Shown piece by piece: positions 16,810 to 25,900 of a stretch of DNA of 64,000 nt. Location of the stretch: NCBI GenBank assembly GCA_021772075.1, contig JAETNQ010000009.1, forward strand, positions 18,124 to 82,123, in the 5' to 3' direction. The position numbers and the translations under genes were made by a program. Below the pieces are notes generated by a model that was not told where the DNA came from, made no database searches, and saw nothing but the letters and a program-made list of their open reading frames with translations. This DNA is from Lachnospiraceae bacterium. GTDB taxonomy: Bacteria; Bacillota; Clostridia; Lachnospirales; Lachnospiraceae. Numbering within the stretch: the first letter of the stretch is position 1; each line of letters begins with the position of its first letter.

Positions 16810-17085
16810 AAACTCAATCTTTTTATAAATGCATATTCCAGTTCCAGATTTCTCACTTCAGCGGAAAGCGAATGCCCCGCCGTATAAATGCTGACGTGCG
16901 GCCCAAGAAATGCATCATCTCCAAAACCACTGCATTTTCATCCAGAATCGTCAGTCCTGTATTTGCATAAAAATGTTTTTCAAATTCAATTTTTTGCAGG
17001 CAGCTCTGATTTCCGCCCATAGGTTATCAGAAATCTTATACGGATTATATAATTTCCCTGAAATCATACATCCTCTTTCTGTCAT
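16803..17085 (-). pseudogene. Maltose/galactoside O-acetyltransferase remnant
   Basis: ATG 17085 has a strong AAGGAGGGA site and begins MTERGCMISGKLYNPYKISD and NLWAEIRAACKKLN, the normal start of a sugar O-acetyltransferase. The middle (about 40 residues) is missing. Frameshifted segments then read HFYANTGLTILDENAVV and GDDAFLGPHVSIYTAGHS, followed by NLELEYA and a premature end. The C-terminal hexapeptide coil is absent. A complete paralogue lies at 18004-18639. Confidence 0.8.
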
Positions 17086-17153
17086 ATTCCCTCCTTAAAC
17101 AAAAACTGCCCGCCGACTTGCCGTCAATCTTCTATCCATTTCCTGCAACTTCT

Positions 17154-17984
17154 TTATAATCCGTGAAATACTGGCTGCTGTTTTTCATAGGTGCAGAAAT
17201 ACTGAAATCCCAGCCCCTTCAGCAGATGTCTGGCCTCCTTAATATAAGCCCCTAAATGTTCCGCCTTGTGGCTGTCACTGCCAATCGTGATGATTTCTCC
17301 TCCCAGTTCCCGGTACAGCTTTAATATATCCATAGAAGGTGTTGTATTTTTCAGCCCATACCGATGGTATGATGTATTGAACTCTATTCCCTTGCCATCC
17401 GCAATCACGGTTCTCAATATCTCTGAAATAATCGATTTTACTTTTTCAAATGGATATTCGCCTTTCTCATCATACCGTACAATAAGGTCCATATGCCCTA
17501 ACACACTGTAATCCCGATATTCCCTTATGACATTCAGCATTTCCTCATAATATTTCTCATTATATTCCTTCTGGCTTTTCCCTCTTTGAAAATCCTGTGT
17601 CCAAAATTCCTGGTCATCCGCCTGATGAACAGACAGAATAACAAAATCAAAAGGATATTTGTGAACCAATGCCCTGTATAAAGGAATTGTATGTACCTGC
17701 ATGCCAAATTCAATTCCAATCCTTATCCGGATTTTCTCCCTATATATCTCTTGCAATTCTTTGATCCTGGCAATATACACCGGATAATCCACATTGGCAA
17801 GCGGTTCCTCTCCCCGGTACAATATTGGCTCCCCACAATCCCAATCCTGCTTAACGCCATAATCCACATGGTCTGTAAAACAGATCTCATCCATTCCCCC
17901 GGCTATAGCATCCCTGACAACCTGCTCCATCGGATATACCGAATCGTCACTAAATTCTGTATGTACATGATAGTCTGCAAACAT
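17154..17984 (-). CDS. hisK: Histidinol-phosphatase (PHP family, HisK/HisJ type)
   Basis: A 276-residue PHP-domain phosphoesterase. Metal-binding motifs are in order: DYHVHTEFSDDS near the N-terminus, CFTDHVDYG, GIEFG, ILSVHQ, LGHMDLIVRYD and TIGSDSHKAEHLG. This is the pattern of HisK-type histidinol phosphatase, the next-to-last step of histidine synthesis. Related PHP phosphatases share the motifs, so the substrate is probable rather than proven. No other his gene is adjacent; the HisA-like gene is 28 kb away. Confidence 0.82.
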   Translation of the reverse strand: MFADYHVHTEFSDDSVYPMEQVVRDAIAGGMDEICFTDHVDYGVKQDWDCGEPILYRGEEPLANVDYPVYIARIKELQEIYREKIRIRIGIEFGMQVHTIPLYRALVHKYPFDFVILSVHQADDQEFWTQDFQRGKSQKEYNEKYYEEMLNVIREYRDYSVLGHMDLIVRYDEKGEYPFEKVKSIISEILRTVIADGKGIEFNTSYHRYGLKNTTPSMDILKLYRELGGEIITIGSDSHKAEHLGAYIKEARHLLKGLGFQYFCTYEKQQPVFHGL

Positions 17985-18003
17985 ATCCTTCCGCCCTTTC
18001 AGT

Positions 18004-18639
18004 CTAAAATTCCATCCGCTCCAAAATATCCTGCCATGCCTCCTCGTCTATCTCCTCGTCACGGAACAGTTTCCGTCTGTCCTTTTCCGTAATCTTCCGG
18101 ATAACCCTGCATGGATTGCCTGCCGCGATGCACCAGTCCGGGATGTCCCTTGTCACCACGCTGCCGGCACCGATTACCACGTTATCCCCTATGTGTACGC
18201 CGGGGCATACCACCGTGTTTCCCCCGAACCATACGTTATCCCCTACTGTCACTTCCTTGCCATATTCATACGCCGAATTGCGGCTGACCGGATGAACGGG
18301 ATGCCCTGCCGTGTAGATTGCCACATTGGGAGCCATCTGGCAGTTATCGCCTATCTTAATCTTTGCCACGTCTAAAAGCGTACAGTTATAGTTTGCAAAG
18401 AAATTCTTTCCCACTTCGATGTGCTTCCCATAATCGCAGTAGAACGGCGGGTTCACAAAAGCGTCCTCAGATTTCCCGAAAAGTTCCTTCACTGTCCCCT
18501 TGATTCCCGCAAAATCCGAACGATCCATAAAATTCAGTTTCTGTAAAATTTTCCTGCATACAAGCTGTTCCTCAAAAATCGTATCATCCGAAATATAAGC
18601 CATGCCTGCATCCCGGCGCTGTCTGTTTGTCATATCCAT
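18004..18639 (-). CDS. Sugar O-acetyltransferase (LacA/Maa type)
   Basis: A complete 211-residue hexapeptide-repeat acetyltransferase: N-terminal helical part (RQRRDAGMAYISDDTIFEEQ), then left-handed beta-helix repeats (VGKNFFANYNCTLLDVAKIKIGDNCQMAPNVAIYTAGHPVH) with the catalytic His in TAGHP, and VWFGGNTVVCPGVHIGDNVVIGAGSVVTRDIP. It transfers acetyl from acetyl-CoA to a sugar hydroxyl, probably maltose or galactoside. ATG 18639 is well spaced behind GGAGGATG. A decayed relative lies at 16803-17085. Confidence 0.88.
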   Translation of the reverse strand: MDMTNRQRRDAGMAYISDDTIFEEQLVCRKILQKLNFMDRSDFAGIKGTVKELFGKSEDAFVNPPFYCDYGKHIEVGKNFFANYNCTLLDVAKIKIGDNCQMAPNVAIYTAGHPVHPVSRNSAYEYGKEVTVGDNVWFGGNTVVCPGVHIGDNVVIGAGSVVTRDIPDWCIAAGNPCRVIRKITEKDRRKLFRDEEIDEEAWQDILERMEF

Positions 18640-18700
18640 TTTCACTCATCCTCCATACATTAATTTTCAGGCTGGTTGTCGAACCGCCTATCTTTAATTT

Positions 18701-20062
18701 TCATTCCGCTCCATTATACACCGTAAGGTCTTTGACCCATTTATATTTTTTATAATGACGATACACCGCCGGAAGCTTTACAATCTCATCCAGATTGACA
18801 ATAAAATATACAGCCAACACTGGAAATTTCAGCATAAATGCCGTCAGAAGCCCAAGCGGCACGGTAATACACCACATGGTCACTGTATCACACAGAAAAC
18901 CGAATTGGGAATCCCCTCCTGCACAAAAAATACCTGCAATTGTCGTCCCGTTCACGGACTTTCCCACCATATAGCAGGAACACATGACAAGCATCCATCT
19001 GAGATATGCATTTGCAGTAACACTTAAATCCACCACCGCGAGAATCAGAGGACTTAAGGCAAGCAGCACGATTCCTGATGCTGCACCACACAGAACAGAC
19101 AATCTGCACAGCCTGTCTCCATATTCTTTTGCCTTATCCAGCCTGCCAGCGCCCAGTTCATTGCCAACCATGATCCCGCCGCCGCTTCCAAGTCCCAGGC
19201 AGAAGCAGGCAACAAGGTTTTTCACAATATTGGCAATCGAATTGGCCGCGACGGCGTCCGACCCAAGATGCCCCATGATAACGGAATACATGGTAAATCC
19301 CACGCCCCAGACAATCTCGTTGCCAAGAATGGGAGAAGAATATTTCCAAAAATCGTGCCGCAATCGTTTGTCATTGTGTATTATATGGCATACCCTCAGC
19401 TTAGCGCTGTCTTGTTTTACGGTTTCAAAAATACACCACGCCGCCTCTATCACTCTGGCAATCACAGTAGCCAGCGCCGCACCCGCAATTCCCATTTGTG
19501 GTAATCCAAACCAGCCAAAGATAAGGATTGCGTTCAATATGATATTGACCACCACACTTACAGAACTGATCACGCTGGATTTTGCCGCTTTGCCCGTATT
19601 TTTCAATATACAGAGATATACTTGTGAGATACCTGTCAGCAAGAACGCCAGGGAGACCGTCCGCAGGTAAACCCTGCCGCCTTCAATCAGTGACAGCTCG
19701 TTTGTAAATATACGCATTAAAGATCCCGGGACGCACATTCCCGCAAGAAAAAACAAAAACGAAACTGCTGCGGTAACTTTCATAACATAGGCAAAAATCT
19801 GTTCAACGGCCCCTTTATCTCCCTTGCCCCAATACTGGGCTGCGAACATGGAAAGCCCTATCGTCATGGCCATGAGAAATAAATTTTCAACAAATGTAAC
19901 CTGGCTTGCAAGGGATACCGCAGACAGAGAATCCTGCGTCAGCATACCGAGCATAAGTGCGTCAGACGCACTGACCAGCGCCAGCATGAACTGCTGGAAA
20001 GCAATGGGAAACACAAGCGCCAACAGCTTTTTTGTAAAATCATAGGATTTTTTCTCTTTCAT
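18701..20062 (-). CDS. MATE-family multidrug/cation efflux transporter
   Basis: About 453 residues with twelve hydrophobic segments in two related halves: FPIAFQQFMLALVSASDALMLGML at the start, then VTFVENLFLMAMTIGLSMFAAQYWGKGD and GLGSGGGIMVGNELGAGRLDKAKEYG, the characteristic MATE loops. It exports cationic compounds driven by Na+ or H+; the substrate is unknown. The frame extends to a TTG at 20095, but ATG 20062 behind GGCGGATGGAAAG is preferred. It is divergent from the AraC-type regulator, its likely controller. Confidence 0.88.
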   Translation of the reverse strand: MKEKKSYDFTKKLLALVFPIAFQQFMLALVSASDALMLGMLTQDSLSAVSLASQVTFVENLFLMAMTIGLSMFAAQYWGKGDKGAVEQIFAYVMKVTAAVSFLFFLAGMCVPGSLMRIFTNELSLIEGGRVYLRTVSLAFLLTGISQVYLCILKNTGKAAKSSVISSVSVVVNIILNAILIFGWFGLPQMGIAGAALATVIARVIEAAWCIFETVKQDSAKLRVCHIIHNDKRLRHDFWKYSSPILGNEIVWGVGFTMYSVIMGHLGSDAVAANSIANIVKNLVACFCLGLGSGGGIMVGNELGAGRLDKAKEYGDRLCRLSVLCGAASGIVLLALSPLILAVVDLSVTANAYLRWMLVMCSCYMVGKSVNGTTIAGIFCAGGDSQFGFLCDTVTMWCITVPLGLLTAFMLKFPVLAVYFIVNLDEIVKLPAVYRHYKKYKWVKDLTVYNGAE

Positions 20063-20170
20063 CTTTCCATCCGCCTGATATTTTTTATTTGACAATATCA
20101 GGTTTTTGCATTAAAATCATTCAGTATTTTCTATTTTTATATAACAATCTTCCATTTATGAGGTGATTTT

Positions 20171-21073
20171 ATGGATACCAACACAAAATACTGCTCCGTA
20201 TTCAATTCAGATTCTTCTGAAACGGTTGCATATAATAACCCTCTGTTCCCCGCCTATGTGGTATATGGACTCCTTTCCTCCTATCCGGACTATTCTTCCG
20301 TCAGCCACTGGCACAAGGATCTGGAGTTTATTCTGATAAAAAGGGGAACTATGACCTATAATGTAAACGGCCGGCTGATTGAACTGGAGAAAGGCAGCGG
20401 AATCATGGTAAACAGCTATCAGCTCCATTATGGCTTTTCTGCGGAACATAACGAATGCGAATTTGTCTGCATCCTGCTCTCCCCGGAATTATTGCATGTG
20501 AACGGTTGGTTTTACCAGAACTACATTGAGCCTGTCACTGAAAATTCAGCATACCCTTACCTGTATCTTAGCCGGAATGGTTGGAGGGCATCCATCATGG
20601 AAAAACTGGATGAGATTTATGGTTCTTTTGGCAAAATCCCCACAGAACCTTTATCCTATTTTGAATTGATGGAAGATTATTTTATGCTCATGAAAATATT
20701 GTATGAAAATCTTGATATTGGAAGCCAGACCCGGAAACCGGAATCTCCCGACCTGTCTTCCCTCAGAAACATGATGACCTACATAGAGGAACACTACATG
20801 GAACACATCACTCTGGCAGATATCGCCCTGTCCGGCGCCTGCTGCAAAAGTAAATGTTCCCTGCTCTTTAAAAAGTATCTGCGCGATACCCCTATCACTT
20901 ATACCACGAAACTCAGGCTGCGGAAAAGCCTTTCCACGCTGCTTGACTCAAATAGCAGCATCGCTGACATAGCCTATGAATATGGTTTTGGCGGGGCAAG
21001 CTATTACTGCGAAACTTTCAAGAAATATTACGGAATGCCGCCACTGATATACAAAAAAAATCAGCCTTGTTGA
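20171..21073 (+). CDS. AraC-family transcriptional regulator
   Basis: A 300-residue regulator. The N-terminal ~150 residues form a cupin-like sensing domain (VSHWHKDLEFILIKRGTMTYNVNGRLIELEKGSGIMVNSYQLHYGF). The C-terminal ~100 residues hold the double HTH (IEEHYMEHITLADIALSGACCKSKCSLLFKKYLRDTP, then SSIADIAYEYGFGGASYYCETFKKYYGMPPLIYKK). TGAGGTGATT precedes the ATG. It is divergent from the MATE transporter with a ~108-base shared promoter region, so regulation of that transporter is likely. Confidence 0.88.
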   Translation: MDTNTKYCSVFNSDSSETVAYNNPLFPAYVVYGLLSSYPDYSSVSHWHKDLEFILIKRGTMTYNVNGRLIELEKGSGIMVNSYQLHYGFSAEHNECEFVCILLSPELLHVNGWFYQNYIEPVTENSAYPYLYLSRNGWRASIMEKLDEIYGSFGKIPTEPLSYFELMEDYFMLMKILYENLDIGSQTRKPESPDLSSLRNMMTYIEEHYMEHITLADIALSGACCKSKCSLLFKKYLRDTPITYTTKLRLRKSLSTLLDSNSSIADIAYEYGFGGASYYCETFKKYYGMPPLIYKKNQPC

Positions 21074-21176
21074 TCTGGCAAAGCAAAATGAAATTAACGG
21101 AATTACCCAAACACAAGAAAAGATAAACGCCTAAAATCCCTATCATTAAAAAATGCACCCAAACAATAGCCATCCT

Positions 21177-21363
21177 GAGGGGTTATCCCAAACAAGTCGC
21201 CTCCGGTTTTCTGGCTGATGGCATCTGCAATGTTTCTTGTCGTCCCGGAGCAGGAAAAATAAGCAATCAGTATTTTTATGTCAGACCCTGAACTGCTACC
21301 TGGCGCAGTACCTCCGGCGTAAGCTACTCCAGCTCCTCCACTCACAGGCAATCCTTCTCCCAA
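21177..21363 (-). pseudogene. Flavodoxin fragment
   Basis: A minus-strand frame reads GTAPGSSSGSDIKILIAYFS and CSGTTRNIADAISQKTGGDL, the linker and FMN phosphate-binding loop (SxTGT-like SCSGTT) of a secreted-type flavodoxin. It then runs into unrelated sequence after FGITPQDGY. It lacks the initiation region and at least 100 downstream residues. Its upstream edge abuts the zinc-ribbon fragment, in a different frame. The frame opens at 21408, but only this part is recognisable. Confidence 0.7.
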
Positions 21364-21628
21364 CAGTTCTAATTTCTTCGGGAAACTTAGGATAAAGTAA
21401 AACCTCATTATCTATTTCCCCTAATTCCACACTGTATTGACTACTCGTATATCCAATTTCATGCTGTAATCTTATAATAAATTGTTGGCAATCCGGACAA
21501 AATCCGGACACTATATTATAACCTTCATCATAATCTTCCTCTTCATTTGGGACAGGATAACAATCTTCATACCATTCATCCCAATTTACACTAATCCCTA
21601 TTCCACAATACGGACACACCATATCCAT
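21364..21628 (-). pseudogene. N-terminal fragment of a zinc-ribbon protein
   Basis: Starts MDMVCPYCGIGISVNW with a second pair, GFCPDCQQF, forming a four-cysteine zinc ribbon, and continues YSVELGEIDNEVLLYPKFPEEI. Proteins of this kind usually continue into a DUF4145-like helical domain; here the frame enters the flavodoxin fragment and ends as nonsense at 21296. I infer a truncated gene at the edge of the island. Confidence 0.55.
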
Positions 21629-21682
21629 TCCTCCGTTCTCATATTTAATCTATCAATTGCAAAATCAATATGACCTAGCAAA

Positions 21683-21845
21683 TTACATAATTTCGAAATA
21701 TTTCAACGTCTCCTTTATTACTTCCACTTTCTCTGCCGTTGGATGCTTCCTCGGCTGTTTCAACTCCTCTACCGTATTAGGAGCATCATGCATTGGCAAT
21801 CCTAAATCCCGTTTTACCTCTGCGAAATATGTGGCATGTACTCTT
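21683..21845 (-). pseudogene. C-terminal tail of an unidentified protein
   Basis: An open stretch without a start codon reads VHATYFAEVKRDLGLPMHDA and PNTVEELKQPRKHPTAEKVE, ending ETLKYFEIM. It sits just after the RhuM-family stop. The end resembles that of the small ORF at 26725-26832 (EDALRYFKMI). I cannot identify the parent protein. Confidence 0.35.
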
Positions 21846-21848
21846 TAA

Positions 21849-22901
21849 TCATCCTGGAGGCAACTCTCTCTTTCGGCTTATACGCTTACCTTTTTTCTTT
21901 ATTGTACTATGAATATTTTTAATACTTTCCAAATATTCTTCTTCGACCGGCGATAAGTTCTGTTCTTGATATTTCCTATATTCTTCTGTTGCTTTTTCAA
22001 TTGCCTGTGCATGACTAATTGTTCCAGCTCCTTGCAACACTTTTTCACCTGTTGTTTTTAAAACATTATCAAGGTATTCTACATAATCTGCCATATACAT
22101 AGGATTGTGGCGCATAGCTTGAATCTCCGCAAAATCAAAATATCCCGATACAATATTATTTAGGATCTTTAACTCTTCATCATTGAGATAATTTTTTGCA
22201 ATACTGATATCTTTCCCTACAGGAAAATCACCAGGAAAACTTTTCAATCCCATAAAAGGCTGACTGGCGTCCGCACGCTCGTATATAACTTCTGCTGCTG
22301 TATGTCCGTGTGCCGCATAGTGTAATTTATTTTGTACCATTTTAAAAAATGCAATGGATTCACTACTCTTGGGATCATAATCAACACTTGTTGCATAAAG
22401 GTCAAGTACCTGTCGGTACATAACTTTTTCAGATGAGCGAATATCCCGAATACGGTCTAATAACTCTTTCCAGTAATTACCGCCACCCAGATTTTTCAGT
22501 CGTTCATCATCCATCGTAAAGCCTTTTATCATGTACTCTTTTAATCGTTCGGTAGCCCATCGACGAAAATTTGTAGCAATCTTGGATTTCACTCTATATC
22601 CAAGAGAAATAATCATGTCAAGATTATAATGAATTGTATTATAGTTTTTTCCATCAGTTGCAGTTGTTCGGAATTTCCGAACAACTGACTCTTCATCCAA
22701 TTCTTCCTCTTCAAATATGTGCTTGATGTGTTCACTGATATTGGATTTACTAGTTTGATAAAGTTCACATAATTGTGTCTGCGTAAGCCAAACAGTCTCA
22801 TCTTCAAATTTAACGTCTATTTTCGTCTGTCCATCTTCCGTTTGATATATGATAATTTCGCTCCCTATAATATTTAGATTATCTTTGTTGTCCTCCACCA
22901 T
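21849..22901 (-). CDS. RhuM-family protein
   Basis: A 350-residue protein of the virulence RhuM family, first described from a Salmonella pathogenicity island. The conserved N-terminal block is IIIYQTEDGQTKIDVKFEDETVWLTQTQLCELYQTSKSNISEHIKHI, followed by NYNTIHYNLDMIISLGYRVKS and RWATERLKEYMIKGF. A C-terminal part (FFKMVQNKLHYAAHGHTAAEVIYERADA, MADYVEYLDNVLKTTGEKVL) resembles the helical domain also found with DOC/Fic-type proteins. Biochemical function is unknown; the genes are frequent in restriction and defence islands. AAGGGG precedes ATG 22901. Composition is AT-rich like the genes upstream. Confidence 0.85.
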   Translation of the reverse strand: MVEDNKDNLNIIGSEIIIYQTEDGQTKIDVKFEDETVWLTQTQLCELYQTSKSNISEHIKHIFEEEELDEESVVRKFRTTATDGKNYNTIHYNLDMIISLGYRVKSKIATNFRRWATERLKEYMIKGFTMDDERLKNLGGGNYWKELLDRIRDIRSSEKVMYRQVLDLYATSVDYDPKSSESIAFFKMVQNKLHYAAHGHTAAEVIYERADASQPFMGLKSFPGDFPVGKDISIAKNYLNDEELKILNNIVSGYFDFAEIQAMRHNPMYMADYVEYLDNVLKTTGEKVLQGAGTISHAQAIEKATEEYRKYQEQNLSPVEEEYLESIKNIHSTIKKKGKRISRKRELPPG

Positions 22902-22943
22902 TCAGTCCCCTTTCTGTTTTCTATTTTTTCATGTATTTTTTAA

Positions 22944-25900
22944 TCACCCTCTTAAGATTTCATCAATTTGTTCAGATTCAATTTTCTTTTTTAAATAACC
23001 AATCTGTGTTTCGATATGATTTTTATGCTTTATCCATTTTAAACCTATAAAACTTGAAAGCAATGATTCCAAAAACTCAATCCAAGCAGAATACATAGGT
23101 ACTGCACTACCCGACCAACTGCAGGAAGTAGGGGTTAATGGAATCTTTTTAAAATCTTCAAACAATGGATTATTTTCAAGGAACAGCAAAACATATTCCT
23201 TTTTTCTTTCGATTTCTAATTTTGATATAACTGAAAATAAGCAATACATTTTTGTTCCGTCATTAGAGAACATTCGAATGCATTGACGAATCCACTCGTC
23301 TTGTCTCCCCAATAGATTTTGCCCATTTTGGATTGGTAATAATAAAGACTCCAAAAAATGTGGTACTGATATCCTGGGAAACCGACAATTCTTCAATAGC
23401 TGTTCAAAAATCTTATTATATATTTGTCTAAAGTCATTCAAATCAAAAAAACAGCGATGCCTTTTTTGATAGCCAATAAAAGAGCCATTATTTTTATTTA
23501 TTAAACAACCTATATATTTATCCAGTATAGAAGGTCTAACCAAATATATTTCTTTCAAAAATTGTCCGTTATAATCAGAGTGATTATCATACAACAGCAT
23601 GGCACAATAAATTTCTTCAAGCAATTCCAAATCACAATTGTATTTTTGAAGTACTTCCTGCGGTGTATTATGATAACCATTAAATAGCAAACCAAAATAA
23701 ATGTGCACTATAAAGGGTGAATACTCCCTCTTAGCTAAAATAATTTTACTTCCATTTATCAAAGCTTGCTCATCTATTACATTATATTTCTCAAGAAAAT
23801 CCACATCTCGCATTGAGGATGAAGTAATATCTCTGTCAGAAGTATCTTTCAAAAAGCTATAAAGCCTACCTAAATGATTTTGAGTAATTAACTCTGGCGG
23901 CAATTCATGATAATAGGCATACACCCAAGCATTTTTCTGACTATATTCTTCACTAACAATAATTTGGTAAACTTCTGAATCGGACAATAAGGAAAAAAGT
24001 ATGTCAATCAGATGATATGGGTGTAAATTGTTTGGTGTATCTTGCTCTATGTAATATTTAATTGCATCAACATAACAATCTTTTTGAAGAGAAATAACAT
24101 CAAAGGCAATTCCTAAGCCTTCTCCAACCTCCCAAGATGTATGATCATCAAATTCAGAGATATCATTACAAACATTGATTAACTCCTTGAACATTTCTAA
24201 ATCACAATTAGAAACGTATTGATTAATCGCTTGCCATTTTAATTGTCTATATCCTTCATAACCAACTTCTTCTGTATAGTCTGGTCCTTTAATAAGCAAA
24301 TATAGTTGAAAATATTTTCCTACAAAATATTTAGCAAATGCCGTTTCACAAGAAATGTTCCTACAACCGAAAACATGTGCTATTTTGTTGACTAATAGAC
24401 AATTTCCTAACTCATCTGGCGAAAAATGTGACTCCAAAATTGATTCGATATATTTTAAGTCAAACTGTAGAACCGGAATACTTATATCCTCGATAATGCC
24501 ACCATAAGAACTAAGGACTTTCCTAACTTTTGCTCTATACTTTTCAATTTCACACAAAGAGGATAAAGATTCCCAAATTAGCTTTCGATAATTTTCCACT
24601 CCTTCAGATATGACTAATGGAATTTGATATATTGTTAATGTATTCTTTCGTCCTCCCTCCGCTGGTGAAAAATGCAATTTTAAAAATTCTTCTGCTATTT
24701 GCAAAAAAAGAAGAGCAACAGATTCTTGTTTCCAGTCATCTGAAAATTCTTTCATCTTCTCAAAAAAAGTTACTTGTGTATAAAAACCATAGTGTTCAGA
24801 GTCTTTATTAATACCAAAATATAGATTAACTGCATGATAAAATTCCATATATAAATCTAGTCGCTTAAAATAATACTGAAAAAACAAATCACAAGCTGTT
24901 GGAAAATCAATCATATCTGCAAAACCACCAAGAATTTTAATGATATCATCTGTTACATTCTGGTAGTTTTTCCCTTTCCCAGTATCAATATTACACCATT
25001 CACAAATCACTCCTTCTTCAGATTCAATTTTATTTTGCAAAATCAGAAGTGTTTCGGTGGGATTAATACGAAAAAACACTTTGACAAATTCGAAAAAAGC
25101 TGGCGATTTTTCTATTGATAATTCATCCCATAATAATTTTATTTCTTTCTCAACAAAATTGAAAAGAGTTTCATTTCTAAATATATTAAGCAGTGTATTA
25201 ACGGAGGAAATGGTTCGCTCTCTATAACTTTGAAAACAAGCTTTAATCATTTCCGACAAACCAATTAGTTTCTTATCAAAGAAAACATACTTTAACAAAT
25301 AATTAGATAAACATTGCTCAGAAAAACGAACGGCTTTATCATTGCAAATATCTACAATTTCCAACTCGTGAAGTATATGTACGTTTTCAATAAAATCATC
25401 TCGATTTAATCCTTTTTCATATAAAATCGGCAAAAATGCATCCATGTGTTCCAAATGGATTGCTTCTAGAAAAGCAACTATACCCGCAGTCATACACATG
25501 TTTTTGTTGAGAAGTAATTGATTATCCTCTAAAAAACATCCATAATAATCTTCATATAATTGCGACACATCATTAATAGAATCCAAACGATTCGAATTGC
25601 ACGCTACCTTCCCTGCAAGTATAGCAATACGAGCATTTCCCTCTGCAATTCTTATGACTCTTTCTTGATATTCTTGATTTAGAATACCCAATGAAGTTTC
25701 GAGCAATTTCTTAATCTCATCATCTGAGAATACATTTATGTTTACGATTTCATACGAAGTAATTTCTCGAACATCCTTTATTACTTTCTGTAGTGCATAG
25801 TCCCTCACCGTAATTAGTATTTTTACGTTATATCCCTCTGGTTTCATACTAACATAACGAATAATATGCTGTAATCCCGACAATTGATTTGCATCATCAA

